DNA of 50,575 nucleotides, from the NCBI GenBank assembly GCA_001771065.1, contig MESQ01000027.1, positions 1-50,575 on the forward strand, written 5' to 3'. Shown in pieces: positions 1 through 5,982 of the stretch (the stretch's first letter is position 1; each line of letters begins with the position of its first letter). Source of the DNA: Burkholderiales bacterium RIFOXYD12_FULL_59_19. GTDB taxonomy: Bacteria; Pseudomonadota; Gammaproteobacteria; Burkholderiales; Burkholderiaceae_C. A program made the translations under genes and the position numbers. Below the pieces are notes generated by a model. That model was given only the letters and a program-made list of their open reading frames with translations. It ran no database searches and had not been told where the DNA came from.

Positions 1-94
1 TGCGTCACATACCTGAGGCAGGAGCCGTATGCGGTAATTCTGCACGTACGGATCTGTGCGGGGGGCGGGGGGTGACCTCCGTCCCTACCGCAAC
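1..94 (+). mobile_element. 3' end of a group II intron (domains V and VI)
   Basis: The window opens inside a group II intron. Positions 22-54 look like domain V: the AGC catalytic triad at 23-25, a lower stem pairing 25-29 with 47-51, and an upper stem pairing 31-34 with 40-43. Positions 61-86 form a domain VI hairpin of 11 pairs (61-71 with 76-86, three of them G-U) closed by a GUGA tetraloop at 72-75. An unpaired A at 87 is the likely branch point, followed by a short basal stem (57-60 with 89-92). The intron should end with the usual AY, here AC at 93-94, seven bases after the branch A. Domain V departs slightly from the common sequence: its loop is not a clean GNRA and A52 replaces the usual U opposite G24. 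The intron-encoded protein and domains I-IV would lie left of the window. Confidence 0.85.
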
Positions 95-601
95 CTACCC
101 CTTCTTCTGTGCCTGTTCTCAGCCGCGACTTCGGCGCAATGGGCTTGGACTGACGCCAACGGGCGCAAGGTTTACAGTGACCGTGCACCGCCAGTCAGCG
201 TACCCGAACAAAGTGTTTTCAAACGCCCGCTGGCAACAACAACATTCATTAGCCCGGAATCTGGCATGGCCGGTGTGCCTGAGCCTGCCGCCAACCCGGT
301 GGCGACTGCAGCTTTGTTGCCTGCCAGCAGCCCCAGGATCACACCGATTGACAAAGCGCTGGCCGAACAAAAAAAGAAAGCCGAACAAGCACAGGAAGCC
401 CAGCGTAAAACAGATGAAGAACACAACAACAGCCTTAAGGCTGAAAATTGCGAACGCGCCAAAATGGCCAAGGCAAGTCTGGACTCGGGCACGCGCCTGT
501 CGCGCACCAACCAAAAAGGTGAGCGTGAGATTCTTGACGACGCAGCGCGTGCGATGGAAGCGGCACGCCTTCAAACCATCATGAAAAACGATTGCCCTTA
601 A
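95..601 (+). CDS. DUF4124-domain protein, 3' exon of an intron-interrupted gene
   Basis: The reading frame runs out of the intron with no interruption. The exon-encoded part begins inside the hydrophobic core of a signal peptide (LPLLLCLFSAATSA) followed by WAWTDANGRKVYSDRAPP, which matches the DUF4124 pattern of a W-D-x-x-G-x-x-x-Y-S-D motif found in many periplasmic beta- and gammaproteobacterial proteins of unknown function. The middle is rich in Ala and Pro; roughly residues 100-130 are a charged, probably coiled segment of Lys/Glu/Gln. The C-terminus has two Cys. A GTG at 56 could open the frame but lies within intron domain V and has no ribosome binding site, so the native start codon is presumably upstream of the intron. 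A full-length protein would need splicing. Function unknown; extracytoplasmic location inferred. Confidence 0.7.
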   Translation, partial: LPLLLCLFSAATSAQWAWTDANGRKVYSDRAPPVSVPEQSVFKRPLATTTFISPESGMAGVPEPAANPVATAALLPASSPRITPIDKALAEQKKKAEQAQEAQRKTDEEHNNSLKAENCERAKMAKASLDSGTRLSRTNQKGEREILDDAARAMEAARLQTIMKNDCP

Positions 602-610
602 AAGCGGCGA

Positions 611-958
611 TCAATACCCTGCTTTTGCCCCGGGCCTTTTTTGGCGAAACAAGCCGGCGGCCCGCGCGCCCTGACGGGTAAAACGCTCGCGTCGCGCCAC
701 TTTGGGGTCAACACGCAACGGACGGTAAATTTCAACGCGGTCCAGGTCGCGCAGCACTTGGTCAAGTCGGGCCTTTCGGCCCCAGATCCCCAGCAGGATC
801 TGGGGGGTGTCAATTTCCGGGAACTGCAGCAGAAAACCGCTGCATTGCAACGCCTGTAATACACAACAGGGGGCGGACAACACAAGGGAAATTTCCTGAA
901 CCTGGCGCGGTTGTGGTGAATAAATCACCTTCACACGCACCCGTGACTCACTCACCAT
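611..958 (-). CDS. rnfH: RnfH family protein (UPF0125)
   Basis: The 115-residue product begins MVSESRVRVKVIYSPQP and contains the family pattern of a beta-grasp (ubiquitin-like) fold followed by IWGRKARLDQVLRDLDRVEIYRPL, typical of RnfH. The C-terminal 25 residues are very basic (RRERFTRQGARAAGLFRQKR), a little longer than most family members of about 95-105 residues. The ATG at 958 is preferred over an upstream in-frame TTG because it matches family starts. It overlaps the end of ratA by 11 nt, which suggests translational coupling. RnfH is named from rnf electron-transport clusters, but in the ratA-rnfH context its role is unknown; no rnf genes are visible here. Confidence 0.85.
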   Translation of the reverse strand: MVSESRVRVKVIYSPQPRQVQEISLVLSAPCCVLQALQCSGFLLQFPEIDTPQILLGIWGRKARLDQVLRDLDRVEIYRPLRVDPKVARRERFTRQGARAAGLFRQKRPGAKAGY

Positions 959-1388
959 AAACTTGTTTGGCGCGTTTGACAAATGCATCAACCATGCTGC
1001 CAGCGATCTTGTCAAACACAGGGCTGACCAATCTGCCAATGGCGCTCTCGAAACTGTAGGTAAGGATCAATTCGACCTTACACGCGCGCTCGGCAGCGTC
1101 GCCCAGCGTCAGGAAATTCCACTCGCCTTCCAGCTTGGAAAATGGCCCGTTGACCAAATTGATGGTGACCTGGCGGTCAATCACGTGGACATTACGGGTA
1201 CTAAAGGTTTGATGGATACCCGAGAATGCGATGCCTATTTCCGCCAGCATGCCATTGTCTTCATGGGTCACCACACGTGCCTTGTCGCACCAGGGTAAAA
1301 ACTGTGGGTACTGGTCAACATCGGTGACAAGTCGGTACATCTCGGCAGGGCTGTACCAAATTAAAACGGATTTTTTGACAGTTTTCAT
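948..1388 (-). CDS. ratA: RatA-like START/COQ10-domain protein
   Basis: The 146-residue protein is a single-domain START/Bet v1-like (COQ10/polyketide cyclase) protein. Family features visible are the N-terminal KSVLIWYSPAEMYRLVTDV strand-helix, QYPQFLPWC, and the C-terminal helix ending FDKIAGSMVDAFVKRAKQVYG. In E. coli RatA was described as a toxin that binds 50S subunits and blocks 70S formation; the eukaryotic relative COQ10 binds ubiquinone, so a lipid or quinone role is also possible. It is transcribed divergently from smpB with a 67-bp gap and overlaps rnfH downstream. This ratA-rnfH next to smpB arrangement is widespread in beta- and gammaproteobacteria. Family assignment is secure; the biochemical role is not. 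Confidence 0.88.
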   Translation of the reverse strand: MKTVKKSVLIWYSPAEMYRLVTDVDQYPQFLPWCDKARVVTHEDNGMLAEIGIAFSGIHQTFSTRNVHVIDRQVTINLVNGPFSKLEGEWNFLTLGDAAERACKVELILTYSFESAIGRLVSPVFDKIAGSMVDAFVKRAKQVYGE

Positions 1389-1455
1389 AGAATGCGATTA
1401 TGAACAGGATTTTAGTCAAGCCTGACTTGCCGCATTCAATCTTCAAACTTAGCAC

Positions 1456-1929
1456 ATGGCCAAAAAACCCGACACTTCTTCGCGCATCGCAGACAACAAA
1501 AAAGCTGCATTCAATTACTTTTTTGAGGAACGGTTTGAGGCAGGCATCGTGCTGGAAGGCTGGGAGGTCAAGTCGCTGCGGGAAGGCAAGGTTCAACTCA
1601 CCGACGGCTATGTGGTGGTGCGTAATGGCGAACTGTTCATCATCGGCCTGCAGATTAACCCCTTGGGCACGGCATCCACCCACATCAGCCCGGACAAACA
1701 ACGCACCAAAAAGCTGCTGATGCACAAGGAAGAGATCAAGCGACTCATTGGCAAAGTTGAACAAAAGGGTTACACCCTGGTGCCGATCAACCTGCATTGG
1801 AAAAATGGCAAGGTCAAATGTGAAATTGCCCTGGCCAAGGGCAAGGCCGAGCACGACAAGCGCGACACCATCAAGGACCGTGAAGGTAAACGCGAAGTGG
1901 AGCGAGCGATGAAGGGTCGGCATCGTTGA
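1456..1929 (+). CDS. smpB: SsrA-binding protein SmpB
   Basis: The 157-residue protein is a full-length SmpB. It binds tmRNA (SsrA) and brings it to stalled ribosomes for trans-translation. Recognisable blocks are [20 protein letters not shown], the conserved [14 protein letters not shown] segment, [13 protein letters not shown], and the basic C-terminal tail [20 protein letters not shown] that enters the mRNA channel. The ATG at 1456 gives the canonical MAKK start. It faces away from ratA. The tmRNA gene itself is not in this window. Confidence 0.97.
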   Translation: MAKKPDTSSRIADNKKAAFNYFFEERFEAGIVLEGWEVKSLREGKVQLTDGYVVVRNGELFIIGLQINPLGTASTHISPDKQRTKKLLMHKEEIKRLIGKVEQKGYTLVPINLHWKNGKVKCEIALAKGKAEHDKRDTIKDREGKREVERAMKGRHR

Positions 1930-1951
1930 GACCGGCATCGGGCACCGAGGC

Positions 1952-1960
1952 TGTTACAAT
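1952..1960 (+). promoter_or_regulatory. Candidate extended -10 promoter of rpsT
   Basis: TGT-TACAAT at 1952-1960 matches an extended -10 element (TGn followed by a TATAAT-like hexamer) about 45 bp before the rpsT start. No good -35 hexamer is seen at 17 bp spacing, which fits an extended -10 promoter. Sequence inference only. Confidence 0.5.
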
Positions 1961-2004
1961 CTACGGTTTGCTGACAACATCCACAGACTCAAGGAACACA
2001 TATC

Positions 2005-2304
2005 ATGGCATCTGGAAAACCCAAGAAAAAGAACCCACGCCTGGCATCAGGCCGTAAACGCGTCCGTCAGGACATCAAAATCAACGCAGCCAATACCTCG
2101 CTGCGTTCCAAGTACCGTACTGCGGTGAAAAACGTGGAAAAAGCAGTTCTGGGTGGCGACAAAGCCAAAGCCGCAGAGCTGTTCGCTAAAATGCAAGCCG
2201 TGGTTGACACCGTGGCTGACAAGGGCATCTTTCACAAAAACAAGGCAGCTCGTGACAAGAGCCGTCTGTCTGCCAAGGTAAAAGCCCTGGCCCTCGCCGC
2301 CTAA
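2005..2304 (+). CDS. rpsT: 30S ribosomal protein S20
   Basis: The 99-residue, very basic protein is ribosomal protein S20, which binds the 5' domain and the 3' minor domain (helix 44) of 16S rRNA. Family features are the Lys/Arg-rich N-terminus, [20 protein letters not shown], and the C-terminal [19 protein letters not shown] segment. The ATG at 2005 follows an AAGGA element at suitable spacing. It is a monocistronic unit: an extended -10 lies upstream and an intrinsic terminator downstream. Confidence 0.97.
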   Translation: MASGKPKKKNPRLASGRKRVRQDIKINAANTSLRSKYRTAVKNVEKAVLGGDKAKAAELFAKMQAVVDTVADKGIFHKNKAARDKSRLSAKVKALALAA

Positions 2305-2387
2305 TTTTTTAGGCAAATCGCACGCGCTTCTTGACCTCAACGTTTTAGAAGCGCGCCGTTTGTAACGGGTGCGCTGTCAGCAAAAGC

Positions 2388-2417
2388 AAAAAAGCCGTCT
2401 CAGTGACGGCTTTTTTG
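2388..2417. terminator. Bidirectional intrinsic terminator between rpsT and DUF3579 gene
   Basis: A hairpin with stem AGCCGTC/GACGGCT and loop TCAGT is flanked by an A-tract on the left and TTTTTT on the right, so it can stop transcription from either strand. It lies between the convergent rpsT (+) and the DUF3579 gene (-). Confidence 0.85.
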
Positions 2418-2459
2418 TGTCCGGCCCGCTTAAACCTGCGCCGGGTCTCATACCGATGC

Positions 2460-2801
2460 TCAGTGTTTGGAGTGATGGCTGTGATGCGACGGGTGTGGCG
2501 TATGGGGTGGCAAGCCATGGTGTACCTGCAACTCGTTGTCTTTGGCAAACCCCATGACGAAGTCCCAGGCCATGATATTGTGTGCACGCAAGTCCTCGTG
2601 CACCACAACACAGCGCACGTTGTTAACGCTGTTGGGAACACACCATGGCGAATAGGCCAAATGGCGCCCAGTGGGTGCGCCTCCGGGGCGGAATTGACTC
2701 ATTACGCCGGCCAGGCGTTCGGCCCAGTCGCTAGGCCGAAAAGCTCGTCCAGAGCTTGTAATGCCCAAGATATAGACTCTTTTTGAAGTATGTGAAACCA
2801 T
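2460..2801 (-). CDS. DUF3579 protein with a histidine-rich tail
   Basis: The 113-residue product resembles the DUF3579 family of betaproteobacteria: VYILGITSSGRAFRPSDWAERL, then SPWCVPNSVNNVRCVVVHEDLR and AWDFVMGFAKDNELQV. Family function is unknown. The last 20 residues are unusual, with nine His interspersed with Pro and Ser, beginning HHGLPPH and ending HHSKH; such tails often bind Ni, Zn or Cu. The ATG at 2801 matches the family start; a longer upstream frame has no support. It is convergent with rpsT and divergent from argD. Confidence 0.75.
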   Translation of the reverse strand: MVSHTSKRVYILGITSSGRAFRPSDWAERLAGVMSQFRPGGAPTGRHLAYSPWCVPNSVNNVRCVVVHEDLRAHNIMAWDFVMGFAKDNELQVHHGLPPHTPHPSHHSHHSKH

Positions 2802-2819
2802 CGGGTAGCGGTTGTAATG

Positions 2820-2850
2820 AGGTTGCGAGCGGGTTGCTACAACGCAACCT
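2820..2850. repeat. Inverted repeat upstream of the DUF3579 gene
   Basis: AGGTTGCG at 2820-2827 is repeated in inverse as CGCAACCT at 2843-2850, with a 15-nt spacer. It lies just upstream of the minus-strand DUF3579 start and could be an operator or the 5' hairpin of a transcript. No function can be read from sequence alone. Confidence 0.4.
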
Positions 2851-2869
2851 AATTCTAACTCAATCTTAT

Positions 2870-2883
2870 GTCTTATACAAGAC
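2870..2883. promoter_or_regulatory. Palindrome GTCTT-ATAC-AAGAC, GntR-type operator candidate
   Basis: A perfect inverted repeat GTCTT/AAGAC with 4-nt spacing, set in TTATGTCTTATACAAGACTTG, lies in the divergent region between the DUF3579 gene and argD. Its form resembles operators of GntR-family (FadR/VanR-like) regulators. No GntR gene is in the window, so regulator and target are inferred. Confidence 0.4.
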
Positions 2884-2979
2884 TTGAAACGGGTAAGTGA
2901 TGGACACAACACAAGCCTGCCAAAGATTGTTCGGTTCCACGCCGACACCAGTTTGATCGGTCTAAAATCACTTTTCAAT

Positions 2980-3008
2980 GGCCCAATCTGCGTTGGGCCG
3001 TTTTGTTT
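2980..3008 (+). terminator. Orphan intrinsic terminator in the argD leader
   Basis: GGCCCAA (2980-2986) pairs perfectly with TTGGGCC (2993-2999) around a TCTGCG loop and is followed by GTTTTGTTT, an intrinsic terminator pattern on the plus strand. It ends 27 bp before the argD start, and no plus-strand gene lies between the rpsT terminator and this point. It may be a leader attenuator or the end of a small RNA. A TAAAAT hexamer at 2963-2968 is a weak -10 candidate just upstream. Confidence 0.6.
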
Positions 3009-3034
3009 ATTGCCGCACCCTGGAGACTTACCCG

Positions 3035-4252
3035 ATGACCGCTGCCAGTCCTACCCCAGAAGCCAGTTCACCCCACGTGATGAATACCTACGGGCGATTG
3101 CCCATTGCGCTCAGCCACGGCCAAGGTTGCCACGTTTGGGATACCCATGGCAAGTGTTATCTTGACGCCCTGGGTGGCATTGCCGTCAACACACTGGGGC
3201 ATAACCATGCAAAACTGGTGCCAGCGCTGCAGGACCAGATCAGCAAGATTATCCACAGCTGCAATTACTACCATGTGCCGAACCAAGAAGTTCTGGCTAA
3301 AAAATTGGTCGAACTCTCTGGCATGTGCAACGTGTTTTTCTGCTCCACCGGGCTTGAAGCCAACGAGGCAGCGCTGAAGCTGGCACGCAAGTTTGGCCAC
3401 GACAAAGGCATTGAACGCCCGGAAATCGTGGTCTTTGAGAAGGCCTTTCACGGGCGCTCTATTGCCACCCTGAGCGCCACCGGCAACCCCAAGGTGCAAG
3501 CTGGCTTTGGGCCCCTGGTAGAAGGCTTCATCCGCGTCCCGCTCAATGATATCGAGAGCCTGAAACATGCCACTGCGGGTAACCCAAACGTCGTAGCTGT
3601 CTTTTTAGAGGCCATTCAGGGCGAAGGCGGTGTCAACCCCATGCACCTGGACTACCTGCGTGAGGTGCGCTCCCTGTGTGACGCCCGTGACTGGCTGATG
3701 ATGGTCGACGAAGTCCAATGCGGCATGGGCCGCACTGGCAAGTGGTTTGCCCATCAGTGGGCTGGCATTGTGCCTGACGTGATGCCTCTGGCCAAAGGCC
3801 TGGGCTCCGGTGTGCCAGTGGGTGCCGTGGTGGCAGGCCCCAAAGCAGCCCATATCTTTCAACCCGGCAACCATGGCACCACTTTTGGCGGCAACCCGCT
3901 GGCGATGCGTGCCGGGGTCGAAACCATCCGCATCATGGAAGAGGACGGCCTGCTGGAAAACGCAGCCCGCGTTGGCGCCCACTTGAGCCAGGGTCTGGCA
4001 ACTGCACTTGCGGCCGAGCTAGCCTGCGGTTCGGTACGCGAGATTCGTGGCCAGGGCCTCATGATTGGCGTTGATTTGACAAAACCCTGTGGCGCCCTGG
4101 TGCAGCAGTGTGCTGACAACGGCCTGCTGATCAGCGTCACTGCCGACACCGTGATCCGTCTGGTCCCCCCCTTGATCATGACGCAGGCAGAGGCCGATGA
4201 CGTGGTTCGCATTTTGTGTCCTCTCATCAGACAACTGCTGCAGGTGCAGTAA
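3035..4252 (+). CDS. argD: Acetylornithine aminotransferase
   Basis: The 405-residue protein is a class III PLP aminotransferase that converts N-acetylglutamate semialdehyde and glutamate to N-acetylornithine, the fourth step of arginine synthesis. Family signatures are CSTGLEANEAALKLAR, AFHGRSIATLSATGNPK, FLEAIQGEGGV, MMVDEVQCGMGRTGK, the PLP-binding Lys at about residue 254 in LAKGLGSGVPVGA, and the TTFGGNPLA loop. The ATG at 3035 is chosen because GGAGA sits about 9 nt upstream; an earlier in-frame ATG at 2978 lies over the leader hairpin. argF follows 31 bp downstream on the same strand, so the two probably form an operon. ArgD enzymes can also act on succinyldiaminopimelate. Confidence 0.95.
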   Translation: MTAASPTPEASSPHVMNTYGRLPIALSHGQGCHVWDTHGKCYLDALGGIAVNTLGHNHAKLVPALQDQISKIIHSCNYYHVPNQEVLAKKLVELSGMCNVFFCSTGLEANEAALKLARKFGHDKGIERPEIVVFEKAFHGRSIATLSATGNPKVQAGFGPLVEGFIRVPLNDIESLKHATAGNPNVVAVFLEAIQGEGGVNPMHLDYLREVRSLCDARDWLMMVDEVQCGMGRTGKWFAHQWAGIVPDVMPLAKGLGSGVPVGAVVAGPKAAHIFQPGNHGTTFGGNPLAMRAGVETIRIMEEDGLLENAARVGAHLSQGLATALAAELACGSVREIRGQGLMIGVDLTKPCGALVQQCADNGLLISVTADTVIRLVPPLIMTQAEADDVVRILCPLIRQLLQVQ

Positions 4253-4283
4253 ACCGCCCCACCCCACTTTGGACTGTTGAAAA

Positions 4284-5213
4284 ATGACTGCCATCAACCA
4301 CTACCTGCAATTCACCGACCTCAGCGCCAGCCAGTATGCTTATTTGTTTGACCGCGCCTCAGTGATCAAAAAGAAATTCAAGGCCTACGAAAAACACCAG
4401 CCGCTGCTTGATCGCACCCTGGCCCTGATTTTCGAGAAGGCCTCTACTCGCACGCGCGTCAGCTTTGAAGCCGGCATGTACCAGTTGGGCGGTAGCGTGG
4501 TTCACTTGACCACCAGCGACAGCCAGTTGGGTCGCGCCGAGCCGATTGAAGACAGCGCCCGTGTCATCAGTCGCATGGTGGACCTGGTGATGATCAGAAC
4601 CTATGAGCAAACCAAGATCGAGCGTTTTGCCCAATACTCACGGGTCCCGGTGATCAACGGCTTGACCAATGAGTTTCATCCTTGCCAAATTTTGGCCGAT
4701 ATCTTTACCTTCATTGAGCACCGCGGTGCCATCCAGGGCAAAACCGTGGCTTGGGTGGGTGATGGCAACAACATGGCCAACACCTGGTTGCAGGCTGCCG
4801 AACTGTTGGACTTCAAGGTCAACGTGAGCACCCCAAGCGGTTATGGCGTCGATGAAAAAGTTGCGTCCATCACGGGCAAGATCAATCCGAAACACTACCA
4901 GACTTATACCAATCCGATGGACGCCTGCCGCGACGCGGACCTGGTGACTACAGATGTCTGGACCAGCATGGGTTATGAAGCCGAAAACGAGATTCGCAAA
5001 CAAGCCTTTGCAGCCTGGCGTGTGAGCGCCGATATGATGGCTGTCGCCCAGGCCAACGCCCTGTTCATGCATTGCCTACCCGCCCATCGCGGCGAAGAAG
5101 TAGATGCGGAAGTGATCGATGGCGAGCAGAGTGTGGTCTGGGACGAGGCCGAAAACCGCATGCACGTGCAAAAAGCGCTGATGGAGTTTTTGTTGTTGGG
5201 CCGTCTGTCCTAA
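4284..5213 (+). CDS. argF: Ornithine carbamoyltransferase
   Basis: The 309-residue protein catalyses carbamoyl phosphate plus ornithine to citrulline in arginine biosynthesis. The carbamoyl-phosphate motif STRTR is at residues 54-58, HPCQ at 132-135, the VGDGNNMANTW segment at about 158-168, and the ornithine-loop motif HCLPAHRG at 263-270. Length and motifs are typical of anabolic OTCases. It lies 31 bp after argD, which supports an argDF operon. No arginine-repressor gene is visible nearby. Confidence 0.97.
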   Translation: MTAINHYLQFTDLSASQYAYLFDRASVIKKKFKAYEKHQPLLDRTLALIFEKASTRTRVSFEAGMYQLGGSVVHLTTSDSQLGRAEPIEDSARVISRMVDLVMIRTYEQTKIERFAQYSRVPVINGLTNEFHPCQILADIFTFIEHRGAIQGKTVAWVGDGNNMANTWLQAAELLDFKVNVSTPSGYGVDEKVASITGKINPKHYQTYTNPMDACRDADLVTTDVWTSMGYEAENEIRKQAFAAWRVSADMMAVAQANALFMHCLPAHRGEEVDAEVIDGEQSVVWDEAENRMHVQKALMEFLLLGRLS

Positions 5214-5220
5214 TCAGTTG

Positions 5221-5256
5221 GGGTCAGAGCACGTCGCTTCGCGAGTGGTCTGACCC
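5221..5256. repeat. REP-like palindrome after argF
   Basis: GGGTCAGA (5221-5228) and TCTGACCC (5249-5256) form an 8-bp outer stem, with an inner TCGC-TTC-GCGA hairpin and a CAC/GTG step between. Short palindromes with GGGGTCAGA arms are common intergenic repeats in proteobacteria, often linked to REP-associated tyrosine transposases (RAYT). None is encoded here. A further small GGGG/CCCC hairpin follows at 5271-5284. Together they may act as a weak terminator between convergent genes. Confidence 0.6.
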
Positions 5257-5295
5257 GCAAGCTCTTCTAAGGGGCTAACACCCCAACGCGCCGGA

Positions 5296-5973
5296 TCAAG
5301 GCGTTGTACACCACGGCGCAGCGTCATGCGCCAAGGCCATCCAAAGCGCCCAGGATGAACTCAAGGCCAATGCCAGGCCCGCCAGACGAACGCCCCAATC
5401 GCCATTGCGGTTGCCACGCAATCGCAGCCAGAGCCAGGGGCCAAGCATCATGGAAACACTGGTGCCCATGGCAAACAAGGCCATCACCAAAGCACCGTCC
5501 AGCGCACTGCCTGCGAGGGCGGCCACCAGCAAGGCTGAATACAACAAGCCACACGGCAAAAAAGTCCAAACGGCACCAATCAGCAAGGGAGCACCGGCGC
5601 CCTTGCCGACTACCAGCCCCTTGACCTTGATCCATATTTTCCTACCCGCTTGTTCCATCCAAACGGGCTGCTGTGCTTTCCAAAGCAGCAGCAAGCCCAG
5701 GACAATCATGCCGACATGAAACATCGACCAGACCGGGCGCAGTGCGCTGGACTGTACCGTTAGCCAGCCCAGGCCCTGCATGGAGGCTGCAGCCAGGGCA
5801 CCTAAGCCGGCATAACCCAGTACCCTACCCAATTGAAAGGTCCACATCGCCGATGTGCCTCGCTCGCCCGCCGCCTGACCAATGCCTGCGCAGGCCGCAC
5901 CACACATGGCAATGCAATGCGGCCCACCCACCAAACCCATGAGCAGTGCAGTTGTGGCGAGCGTTGTTTGCAT
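5296..5973 (-). CDS. DsbD_2/TauE-SafE-like membrane protein
   Basis: The 225-residue protein has about six predicted membrane segments and belongs to the PF13386 (cytochrome c biogenesis transmembrane region, often called sulfite exporter TauE/SafE) group. The N-terminal segment carries the diagnostic GGPHCIAMCGAACAG motif with Cys at 20, 24 and 28, and a later segment has FLPCGLLYSALLVAAL. Paired membrane Cys of this kind suggest metal or thiol-redox transfer. Members are repeatedly found beside cbb3 oxidase genes and are suspected to help copper or haem delivery. Here it follows hemN by 9 bp on the same strand, so it is probably in the FNR-controlled hemN unit. Substrate unknown. Confidence 0.75.
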   Translation of the reverse strand: MQTTLATTALLMGLVGGPHCIAMCGAACAGIGQAAGERGTSAMWTFQLGRVLGYAGLGALAAASMQGLGWLTVQSSALRPVWSMFHVGMIVLGLLLLWKAQQPVWMEQAGRKIWIKVKGLVVGKGAGAPLLIGAVWTFLPCGLLYSALLVAALAGSALDGALVMALFAMGTSVSMMLGPWLWLRLRGNRNGDWGVRLAGLALALSSSWALWMALAHDAAPWCTTP

Positions 5974-5982
5974 CCTGCCGAT

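Noticed and set aside
56..94. GTG at 56 as the real start of the DUF4124 gene
   Set aside because: It lies inside the intron domain V/VI structure and lacks a ribosome binding site; the encoded residues are intron sequence.
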